Assembly (NCBI GenBank): GCA_945911685.1
Contig: CAMEAW010000070.1
Coordinates: 1 to 13,246, forward strand
DNA length: 13,246 nt
Source of the DNA: Bordetella parapertussis
Lineage (GTDB): Bacteria; Pseudomonadota; Gammaproteobacteria; Burkholderiales; Burkholderiaceae_B
Reading direction: 5' to 3'
Made by a program: the position numbers and the translations under genes. Of the stretch, positions 7,378 through 13,246 are shown one piece after another. Every line of letters starts with the position of its first letter. Position 1 is the first letter of the stretch. A model generated the notes under the pieces. That model was not told the origin of the DNA, did no database searches, and worked only from the letters and a program-made list of their open reading frames with translations.

Positions 7378-7520
7378 CTTTCCTGCATAACTTGTAGAGA
7401 AAGTGAAGTTAAAAGTGGATCTTGGGTTAACAAGACTGGCGGTCGATGGGCACTTGAACAGGCACACCGAGCAACATGCCAGGCACCTACAGAGCACAAT
7501 TTTAAGTAAACGGAAATCAA
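7378..7520 (+). promoter_or_regulatory. Long 5' leader of rpmI
   Basis: About 140 nt between the expected transcription start and the rpmI ATG have no recognised gene. The stretch holds a small hairpin (TCTTG 7420-7424 with CAAGA 7431-7435, loop GGTTAA) and three copies of GGCAC spread between about 7449 and 7492. In E. coli and other bacteria ribosomal protein L20 represses rpmI-rplT translation through a structured upstream RNA; a similar role is possible here, but I cannot fold the region into the known L20-binding structure by eye. Confidence 0.35.
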
Positions 7521-7718
7521 ATGCCTAAGATGAAAACCAAGAAAAGTGCTGCAAAGCGCTTTCAGGTTCGCGGCAGCGGATCGATCAAGCGGGGTCAAGC
7601 CTTTAAGCGTCACATCCTGACCAAAAAAACCACCAAGACCAAGCGCCAATTGCGCGGGTCAGCAGCGGTCGACAAATCCAACGTGGCTTCAGTTAAAGCC
7701 ATGATGCCTTTCGCTTAA
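7521..7718 (+). CDS. rpmI: 50S ribosomal protein L35 (bL35)
   Basis: Small basic protein of the large ribosomal subunit, 65 residues as usual for the family. It begins [14 protein letters not shown], the typical L35 N-terminus, and contains [20 protein letters not shown]. An ACGGAAA precedes the ATG by a few bases. rplT follows 12 nt after the stop with an almost identical leader (ACGGAGATCAAAC), so the two are clearly one operon. L20 autoregulation of this pair is known in E. coli and is inferred to be possible here. Confidence 0.98.
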   Translation: MPKMKTKKSAAKRFQVRGSGSIKRGQAFKRHILTKKTTKTKRQLRGSAAVDKSNVASVKAMMPFA

Positions 7719-7730
7719 CGGAGATCAAAC

Positions 7731-8090
7731 ATGCCTCGCGTCAAACGTGGTGTAACGGCCAGAGCCCGTCACAAAAAAGTTATCGCCAAAGCTAAAGGTT
7801 ATCGCGGTCGCCGCGGTAATGTGTTTCGTATTGCCAAGCAAGCAGTTATGCGGGCTGGTCAATACGCCTATCGCGATCGTCGCAATAAAAAGCGTACATT
7901 TCGCGCGCTCTGGATCGCCCGTATCAACGCAGCAGTGCGTGAACACGGCGTGACATACAGCGTATTTATCGCTGGCCTGAAAAAAGCTTCAATCGAACTC
8001 GACCGCAAAGTCTTGGCCGATATGGCTGTGCGTGATAAAGCCGGTTTTGCTGCGGTATTGAATCAAGCAAAATTGGCCTTGGCTGCTTAA
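7731..8090 (+). CDS. rplT: 50S ribosomal protein L20 (bL20)
   Basis: Binds 23S rRNA early in large-subunit assembly and in studied bacteria also represses its own operon. The 119 residues match family length. The basic N-terminal tail ([24 protein letters not shown]) and the motif [15 protein letters not shown] near the C-terminus are typical. ACGGAGAT lies upstream at good spacing, the strongest ribosome binding site in the window. An attenuator-like hairpin follows before pheS. Confidence 0.99.
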   Translation: MPRVKRGVTARARHKKVIAKAKGYRGRRGNVFRIAKQAVMRAGQYAYRDRRNKKRTFRALWIARINAAVREHGVTYSVFIAGLKKASIELDRKVLADMAVRDKAGFAAVLNQAKLALAA

Positions 8091-8109
8091 GTACTGAAAA
8101 GTTGTATCC

Positions 8110-8142
8110 GTGAACGGGGCCATTGGGCTCCGTTTGCATTTT
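8110..8142 (+). terminator. Intrinsic terminator or attenuator between rplT and pheS
   Basis: AACGGGGCC (8113-8121) pairs with GGCTCCGTT (8126-8134) around the loop ATTG: 9 bp with one G-T wobble. Two more wobbles and a G-C pair extend it to 8110/8137. A short T-run (8139-8142) follows after one A. It could end part of the rplT transcripts or act as an attenuator for pheST. The T-run is imperfect, so full termination is unlikely, and pheS has no other obvious promoter here. Confidence 0.6.
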
Positions 8143-8172
8143 AAAGATGAGATTTCGCGAAGGTTGTAAAAA

Positions 8173-9195
8173 ATGACTGATATGAGCGATGACCTGATTG
8201 AACAGGCCCGTGTGCAATTCGCACAAGCAACGGATGCGGCCTCGCTCGAAAACGCCAAAGCGCGATTCCTTGGTAAACAAGGTTCGCTGACTGAGCTAAT
8301 GAAGGGCCTGGGTAAGCTTGACCCCGAAGCAAAGCGTGCCGAGGGCGCCCGCATCAATACCATCAAACAGCAAGTCGAAGCGTTGCTCAATGCACGACGA
8401 ACTGCGCTGGCGCAGGCCGAACTCGATCTGCGTTTGGCCGCCGAAACGATCGATGTCACACTGCCTGGGCGCGGCCGTGGCAAGGGCGGTATTCATCCAG
8501 TTATCAAAACTTGGCAACGTGTTGAAGCCATCTTCAGGTCGATTGGTTTTGAGGTGGCTGATGGCCCCGAAATCGAAAACGACTGGACCAACTTCACCGC
8601 CCTGAATAATCCTGAAAACCATCCTGCACGCTCGATGCAGGATACGTTTTATGTCGATATGAACGACGCGAACGGATTGCCGCTGTTGTTGCGCACGCAC
8701 ACCAGCCCAATGCAAGTTCGCTACGCGCGCATGAACAAACCACCGATTAAGGTGATTGCACCTGGCCGTACTTATCGTGTGGATAGTGATGCCACACACT
8801 CACCGATGTTTCATCAGGTTGAAGGCCTCTGGATTGACGAAAATATTTCGTTTGCCGATTTGAAGGGTGTGTATACAAACTTTTTAAGATGCTTTTTTGA
8901 AACCGATAAACTTGAGCTACGTTTCAGGCCATCGTTTTTTCCGTTTACTGAACCCTCGGCCGAAATCGATATGATGTTTACGTCAGGGCCCAACAAAGGG
9001 CGCTGGCTTGAGATTTCGGGTTCTGGGCAAGTACACCCTGATGTCATCCGTAATTTCGGGCTCGACCCCGAACGCTACATTGGGTTTGCTTTTGGTTCTG
9101 GACTTGAGCGCTTAACAATGTTGCGCTACGGCGTGAATGATTTACGACAATTCTTTGAAGGCGACCTGCGCTTTTTACGCCAGTTCAACGATTAA
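8173..9195 (+). CDS. pheS: Phenylalanine--tRNA ligase alpha subunit
   Basis: Catalytic subunit of the alpha2-beta2 PheRS, a class II synthetase charging tRNA-Phe. The 340 residues match the family. The N-terminal coiled-coil arm (about 1-85, with [20 protein letters not shown]) binds tRNA. The class II core shows [21 protein letters not shown], motif 2 around [20 protein letters not shown] and motif 3 [26 protein letters not shown] at 8159-8163, 9 nt before ATG 8173, supports this start; ATG at 8182 is a less likely alternative. It is separated from rplT by the hairpin at 8110-8142 and runs into pheT after 24 nt. Confidence 0.99.
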   Translation: MTDMSDDLIEQARVQFAQATDAASLENAKARFLGKQGSLTELMKGLGKLDPEAKRAEGARINTIKQQVEALLNARRTALAQAELDLRLAAETIDVTLPGRGRGKGGIHPVIKTWQRVEAIFRSIGFEVADGPEIENDWTNFTALNNPENHPARSMQDTFYVDMNDANGLPLLLRTHTSPMQVRYARMNKPPIKVIAPGRTYRVDSDATHSPMFHQVEGLWIDENISFADLKGVYTNFLRCFFETDKLELRFRPSFFPFTEPSAEIDMMFTSGPNKGRWLEISGSGQVHPDVIRNFGLDPERYIGFAFGSGLERLTMLRYGVNDLRQFFEGDLRFLRQFND

Positions 9196-9219
9196 TTTTT
9201 TAGACCGATACGGTTACTT

Positions 9220-11631
9220 ATGCAATTTTCAGAGTCTTGGCTGCGTAGCCTGGTTAATCCGCCGATCACGACCGACGAGTTGTCGCATCGCCTAACGATG
9301 GCGGGTCTTGAGGTCGAAGAGGCGACATTGGTCGCGCCCGCTTTTTCAGGCGTTGTTGTAGCCTTAATTCAAAGCGCCGAACCACATCCTAACGCCGATA
9401 AGCTACGCGTGTGTATGGTCGATGTGGGCGCTGCAGCGCCTCTGCAGATCGTGTGCGGTGCGCCGAATGCGGCCGTTGGTTTGAAAGTGCCGTTAGCCAC
9501 AGTAGGCGCAGTACTTCCTGGCGACCTAAAAATTGGCGTAGCCAAAATGCGCGGTGTCGAGTCGTTTGGCATGCTGTGCTCATCAAAAGAGCTGGGCTTG
9601 TCGCAAGAGCATGCGGGCTTGTTAGTGTTGTCGGCCGAAGCTCAAGTCGGCGCGAATGTTCGCGAGGCCTTAGACCTTGACGATACCTTGTTCACGCTTA
9701 AGCTCACACCCAATCGTGCGGATTGCTTATCTATTTTAGGTGTTGCTCGCGAAGTGGCTGCTTTAACCGGTGCTGCGTTGAAGGCACCGTACACCGCTGC
9801 TGTTCAACCAACACTCACCGAGGTCATTCCTGTGACTGTGCACGCGCCAGATCTTTGTGGGCGCTTTGCGGGTCGGGTTGTACGTGGTGTGAACGCGCGT
9901 GCACAAACGCCAGACTGGATGGTTGAACGTTTGACGCGGGCAGGGCAGCGCTCAGTCACCGCCTTGGTCGATATCTCTAACTACGTCATGTTGTTACTAG
10001 GTCGTCCAACGCATGTGTTTGATTTAGAGCGCATGCCCAAGCCCGCACTCGAAGTACGCTGGGCACGCACAGGTGAAACCTTAACGTTGTTAAACGATCA
10101 AACCATCACGCTCGATCCTTCGATGGGTGTTATCACCAGTGCCGACGTGCCAGAAAGTTTGGCAGGGATCATGGGAGGGGCTTCAACGGCTGTGTCCCTC
10201 GACACCACCAGCATTTATGTTGAAGCAGCGTTCTGGTGGCCTGAAGCCATTGCGGGCAGGGCGCGCAAGTTAAAACTCAATTCAGAGGCGAGTCACCGTT
10301 TTGAGCGTGGGGTCGATTTTGAACAGATCCCCGAACATCTTGACTTGATTACGCAACTAATTTTGGATATCTGCGGTGGCCAGGCCGGCCCCATTGATGA
10401 TCAGCATATCAAGTTGCCCGCGCGCGAACCCGTGACGATGCGCTTATCGCGCTGTCACCGCGTGTTGGGCGTTCAGGTAAAACAAGAAGATGTGTCGCAA
10501 ACTTTTGAGCGCTTAGGTTTTGAGTTTACGGTAGAGGGCGACAAGTTTGTGGTGACGCCACCTTCGTACCGGTTTGATATCCAGATCGAAGAAGACTTGA
10601 TCGAAGAAGTCGCCCGCATCATCGGCTTTGAAAGCATTCCGGCTGTGCCTCCGATTGCTGCGGCGCGCATGATCATGGCACCCGAGACAACGCGTTCTGC
10701 GCACACCGTGCGCCATGAGATTGCAGCACTCGATTATCAAGAAGTGATTAACTTCTCGTTTGTCGAACAAGACTGGGAGATCGAGATGCTTGGTCACGCG
10801 GATCCGATTCGTTTGTTGAATCCGATTGCGAGTCAGCTGGCAGTCATGCGTTCGTCGCTATTGCCGGGTCTTGTGGCCAACATTCGGTATAACGCTAACC
10901 GTAAGCAGTCGCGCGTGCGTGTGTTTGAGCTTGGGCGTGTTTTTAAACGCGATGCGACGTCGGCCGATGGGCCTTTGACCGTGTCCTCGGTGCATCAGCC
11001 GCAGGCCTTGGCTGGCGCCGCTTGGGGCGCAGCGACAGAAGATCAATGGGGGCAAAAAAGTCGAGCGGTTGATTTTTTTGACGTCAAACGTGACCTCGAA
11101 GTATTGTTTAGCGCGCAGGCGCAGCAGCTACGGTTTGTGCCAGCTCAGTATGCCTTGCTGCATCCGGGGCGTAGCGCTCGGATCGAGTTCGGTGAGGCTA
11201 CCATTGGTTGGTTAGGCGAGTTGCACCCGCGTTGGGTGCAACAGCAAGAGCTCGCGACGGCTCCGGTGCTGTTTGAGGTTTCGCTTGAGTCGTTAGCGGT
11301 GCTGCCAATGCCCAGTCTGCACGAGCTATCGCGTCAACCGATGGTGCAGCGCGATCTGGCGATCTGGGTTTCTGCCGAAAAGTCGGTGCAAGCACTGCTT
11401 GACACCATTTATCAGACGATTGCAGCAGACCCAACACTTGCTGTGGTGCAACATGTCGGCTTGTTTGACTTGTGGCGCGATCCAGCAAAAGTCGATTCTA
11501 ATGAAAAGAGTCTTGCTTTTAGGGTCTCATTGCAAGACACTGACAGCACGCTAGATGAGGCACAGGTCGATCTATGTATGACTAAGATACGCGCCGCTCT
11601 TGAAAGCGCTCATCAGGCCCGTTCACGTTAA
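9220..11631 (+). CDS. pheT: Phenylalanine--tRNA ligase beta subunit
   Basis: Larger subunit of PheRS; holds the editing site against mis-charged tyrosine and much of the tRNA contact surface. The 803 residues match the bacterial family (E. coli 795). In order: an N-terminal start MQFSESWLRSLVNPPITTDEL, the EMAP-like tRNA-binding fold at about 40-150 (PHPNADKLRVCMVDVG, IVCGAPNAAVGLKVPLA), the B3/B4 editing domain at about 210-380 (SNYVMLLLGRPTHVFDLE, SEASHRFERGVD), the B5 domain at about 400-480, the catalytic-like core, and the C-terminal FDX-ACB anticodon-binding domain from about 697. No break or frameshift is seen. ihfA follows after 23 nt, as in many Proteobacteria. Confidence 0.99.
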   Translation: MQFSESWLRSLVNPPITTDELSHRLTMAGLEVEEATLVAPAFSGVVVALIQSAEPHPNADKLRVCMVDVGAAAPLQIVCGAPNAAVGLKVPLATVGAVLPGDLKIGVAKMRGVESFGMLCSSKELGLSQEHAGLLVLSAEAQVGANVREALDLDDTLFTLKLTPNRADCLSILGVAREVAALTGAALKAPYTAAVQPTLTEVIPVTVHAPDLCGRFAGRVVRGVNARAQTPDWMVERLTRAGQRSVTALVDISNYVMLLLGRPTHVFDLERMPKPALEVRWARTGETLTLLNDQTITLDPSMGVITSADVPESLAGIMGGASTAVSLDTTSIYVEAAFWWPEAIAGRARKLKLNSEASHRFERGVDFEQIPEHLDLITQLILDICGGQAGPIDDQHIKLPAREPVTMRLSRCHRVLGVQVKQEDVSQTFERLGFEFTVEGDKFVVTPPSYRFDIQIEEDLIEEVARIIGFESIPAVPPIAAARMIMAPETTRSAHTVRHEIAALDYQEVINFSFVEQDWEIEMLGHADPIRLLNPIASQLAVMRSSLLPGLVANIRYNANRKQSRVRVFELGRVFKRDATSADGPLTVSSVHQPQALAGAAWGAATEDQWGQKSRAVDFFDVKRDLEVLFSAQAQQLRFVPAQYALLHPGRSARIEFGEATIGWLGELHPRWVQQQELATAPVLFEVSLESLAVLPMPSLHELSRQPMVQRDLAIWVSAEKSVQALLDTIYQTIAADPTLAVVQHVGLFDLWRDPAKVDSNEKSLAFRVSLQDTDSTLDEAQVDLCMTKIRAALESAHQARSR

Positions 11632-11654
11632 ACCAGAATGTCGGAAATTAAAAC

Positions 11655-11990
11655 ATGACAAATGAACATTCTTTAGCAGAATCGCGCACGTTGACCAAGG
11701 CTGAGTTAGCCGAAATGCTCTTTGATCGCGTTGGGTTGAACAAGCGCGAAGCGAAAGATATTGTCGACACGTTTTTCGAAGAAATTCGCGACGCCTTAGC
11801 GCGCGGCGAACCCGTTAAGCTATCGGGCTTTGGTAATTTTCAGGTACGAAATAAGCCGCCGCGTCCTGGGCGAAACCCTAAAACGGGCGAGACCATTCCG
11901 ATCGCAGCCCGTCGGGTCGTGACGTTTCACGCCAGTCAAAAGTTAAAAGGTGCTGTCGAGCACACCGAAGCACCGCAATCTGAGGTATAA
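11655..11990 (+). CDS. ihfA: Integration host factor subunit alpha (IHF-alpha)
   Basis: DNA-bending protein which with IHF-beta makes sharp bends at specific sites, acting in recombination, replication and transcription. The 111 residues carry the HU/IHF fold: [33 protein letters not shown], the DNA-inserting arm [14 protein letters not shown] and [13 protein letters not shown]. The pheT-ihfA order and the RNPKTGE arm support the alpha chain. The N-terminus has about 10 residues ([11 protein letters not shown]) before the core, which I recall as usual in Burkholderiales. GGAA at 11643-11646 lies 8 nt before the ATG. The MerR gene starts 8 nt after its stop. Confidence 0.97.
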   Translation: MTNEHSLAESRTLTKAELAEMLFDRVGLNKREAKDIVDTFFEEIRDALARGEPVKLSGFGNFQVRNKPPRPGRNPKTGETIPIAARRVVTFHASQKLKGAVEHTEAPQSEV

Positions 11991-11998
11991 AACGAGGC

Positions 11999-12412
11999 AT
12001 GATACTTTCAGACAAGCCTATCGTTTTGCCGCCGATACCCGCAAAACGCTATTTCACTATCGGTGAAGTCAGCGACCTCTGCGGTGTCAAGCCGCACGTC
12101 TTGCGCTATTGGGAACAAGAATTTACCCAATTAAAGCCAGTGAAACGTCGAGGTAACCGGCGCTATTATCAGCACCACGAAGTGTTGTTGATTCGCAAGA
12201 TTCGTGAGCTGTTGTACGAGCAAGGGTTCACCATCAGTGGGGCCCGCAATCGCTTAAGTGAAGGGCGTGAAATCCCTCAGGATCCCGATGCAGCCGTGCG
12301 TTTGACTGCGGCCGAACTAAACGCACTGCGTACCGAATTACACAGCATTCAAGAGTTGCTCAACCAAGCCTGTATCTCTGCAACACACCCAGGCCAACTC
12401 GACCTCAGATAG
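11999..12412 (+). CDS. Short MerR-family transcriptional regulator
   Basis: A 137-residue protein with the N-terminal winged helix-turn-helix of MerR proteins: [20 protein letters not shown], then [20 protein letters not shown] and [19 protein letters not shown]. The C-terminal part (about 90-137, [18 protein letters not shown]) is a helix suited to dimerisation. It has no Cys cluster for metal sensing and no fused effector domain, so the inducer is unknown. It begins 8 nt after ihfA; GAGG at 11994-11997 is only one base from the ATG, so translation may be coupled to ihfA. This position after ihfA and before tRNA-Pro is well conserved in betaproteobacteria as I recall, but I know of no assigned function. 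Confidence 0.92.
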   Translation: MILSDKPIVLPPIPAKRYFTIGEVSDLCGVKPHVLRYWEQEFTQLKPVKRRGNRRYYQHHEVLLIRKIRELLYEQGFTISGARNRLSEGREIPQDPDAAVRLTAAELNALRTELHSIQELLNQACISATHPGQLDLR

Positions 12413-12425
12413 GGCGTTGCTCTGC

Positions 12426-12431
12426 TATACT
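12426..12431 (+). promoter_or_regulatory. Likely -10 box of the tRNA-Pro promoter
   Basis: TATACT ends 10 nt before the tRNA and matches TATAAT at 5 of 6 bases. This distance would start transcription a few bases before the tRNA. No good -35 is seen 16-18 nt upstream (within the end of the MerR gene), so the tRNA may also be made from the upstream operon transcript. Confidence 0.4.
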
Positions 12432-12439
12432 TACGTTCT

Positions 12440-12518
<79 letters not shown>

Positions 12519-12526
12519 GATATATC

Positions 12527-12561
12527 AAAGGGTTAGCTTTCACAAGAGGCTAACCCTTTTT
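12527..12561 (+). terminator. Strong rho-independent terminator after tRNA-Pro
   Basis: AAAGGGTTAGC (12527-12537) pairs perfectly with GCTAACCCTTT (12549-12559) around an 11-base loop. A T-run at 12557-12561 completes the signal. It ends the tRNA transcript and probably the whole upstream operon, isolating the ligase gene downstream. Confidence 0.92.
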
Positions 12562-12643
12562 GTATTTCTATCGTAGAACGGTACTAGACTTATCCAAAAG
12601 AAAATGTGATGATCGAAAAGTGTCACAAACATGGAGACGCAAC

Positions 12644-13246
12644 ATGACCGAAGTGAAAAATCAGGCAGTGCAGCCTTCGTATGACCACGGTGCTAGCAGC
12701 ACGCGATTGATTGGTGACACGATTGGGCAAGCCTTTGATAAAACGGTCATGACGTATGCGGCGCAAGATGCTCTGGTTGTGGTCGACCAGGGTATTCGGT
12801 GGACTTGGCAAGAGCTGGGTGCCCGCGTGCGGGCCTTGGCCGCCGGTTTTCTGGCACTCGGACTCGAGCCTGGCGATCGTGTGGGCATCTGGGCACCTAA
12901 CTGTTCAGAGTGGGTGCTGACGCAATTTGCAACGGCTAAGGTGGGGCTCATTCTGGTTAACATCAATCCGGCCTATCGTCGTGCTGAGTTGGCGTATGCG
13001 TTGAACAAAGTCGGTTGCAAGGCACTGGTTTTAGCGCCCGCGTTGAAATCCACGGATTACTTGGCAATTCTGACTGATTTGGCACCAGAGCTCTCGGGCG
13101 CCAAGCCCGGCACATTGCAGTCCCGTGCATTGCCAGAACTCAAACACGTCATTCGCTTGGGTACACCCCAAACACCGGGCATGTTCAATTTTGACGATAT
13201 CAGTGCGCTGGCGCAGCCCGACGACGTCGCGCGTGTCGAGACCTTG
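12644..13246 (+). CDS. AMP-binding acyl-CoA ligase, 3'-truncated by window edge
   Basis: N-terminal 201 residues of an ANL-superfamily enzyme that activates a carboxylic acid with ATP and CoA. The start (MTEVKNQAVQPSYDHG) has GGAG at 12633-12636, 7 nt upstream. Family features seen are GDTIGQAFDKTV, TWQELGARVRALAAGFLALG, GDRVGIWAPNCSEWVLTQFA and LVNINPAYRRAELAYALNKVG, typical of the fatty-acyl-CoA synthetase branch. The ATP-binding P-loop (YTSGTTG type) and the acyl-pocket residues lie beyond the window, so the substrate cannot be read. A medium- or long-chain fatty acid is the best guess from overall similarity. It is its own unit after the tRNA terminator. The ATG at 12631 is out of frame. 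Confidence 0.9.
   Translation, partial: MTEVKNQAVQPSYDHGASSTRLIGDTIGQAFDKTVMTYAAQDALVVVDQGIRWTWQELGARVRALAAGFLALGLEPGDRVGIWAPNCSEWVLTQFATAKVGLILVNINPAYRRAELAYALNKVGCKALVLAPALKSTDYLAILTDLAPELSGAKPGTLQSRALPELKHVIRLGTPQTPGMFNFDDISALAQPDDVARVETL

Noticed and set aside
7989..8483. 164-residue minus-strand frame across rplT and pheS
   Set aside because: Ser/Arg-rich translation with no homology I recognise, opposite conserved genes and crossing the attenuator hairpin; shadow frame.
12562..12604. Promoter for the acyl-CoA ligase (TAGACT 12585-12590 with TTGTAT 12560-12565)
   Set aside because: Spacing of 19 nt and weak matches, and the -35 candidate overlaps the terminator T-run; a promoter must exist here but I cannot place it.

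Overview
The window is a chromosomal housekeeping segment from a betaproteobacterium. Several proteins resemble those I remember from Burkholderiales, and Alcaligenaceae (Bordetella-like) seems closest: the IHF-alpha with its short N-terminal extension, the small MerR protein reading [17 protein letters not shown], the PtsI start region, and the order pheS-pheT-ihfA-merR-tRNA-Pro. This placement rests on recalled family features, not on a search. GC content is moderate and looks even throughout, and every gene lies on the + strand.

Layout: (1) 1-1872 holds the 3' two thirds of thrS and infC. infC starts at a non-canonical ATC codon. (2) 1875-7339 holds a block that normally does not sit here: gshB (glutathione synthetase), a stand-alone mannose-type PTS EIIA, ptsH (HPr), ptsI (enzyme I), ubiK (ubiquinone biosynthesis accessory factor) and comM (ComM/YifB AAA+ helicase). 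(3) 7366-12412 returns to the standard translation operon: a promoter and about 150-nt leader, then rpmI, rplT, an attenuator-like hairpin, pheS, pheT, ihfA and a MerR-family regulator. (4) 12426-12561 holds a tRNA-Pro(GGG) with its likely -10 box and a strong intrinsic terminator. (5) From 12644 to the window end lies the 5' third of an acyl-CoA ligase.

In most Proteobacteria thrS-infC-rpmI-rplT-pheS-pheT is contiguous. Here about 5.5 kb carrying glutathione, PTS, ubiquinone and competence genes separates infC from rpmI. The left junction is very tight: the infC stop overlaps or abuts the gshB start, so gshB is probably co-transcribed and translationally coupled with the translation genes. 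On the right, rpmI has its own -10 box and leader, so the ribosomal protein and PheRS genes need not depend on infC transcription. gshA, the usual partner of gshB, is absent from the window.

The PTS genes make a phosphorelay (EI to HPr to EIIA-Man) with no sugar permease encoded nearby, which fits the regulatory PTS known in betaproteobacteria. I see no mobile element, CRISPR array, defence system or evident new system. The points worth a second look are the gene-order anomaly, a hairpin whose 3' arm contains the comM ribosome binding site, an intrinsic-terminator-like hairpin before pheS without a Phe leader peptide, the rpmI leader, and two start-codon questions (infC and ptsI).
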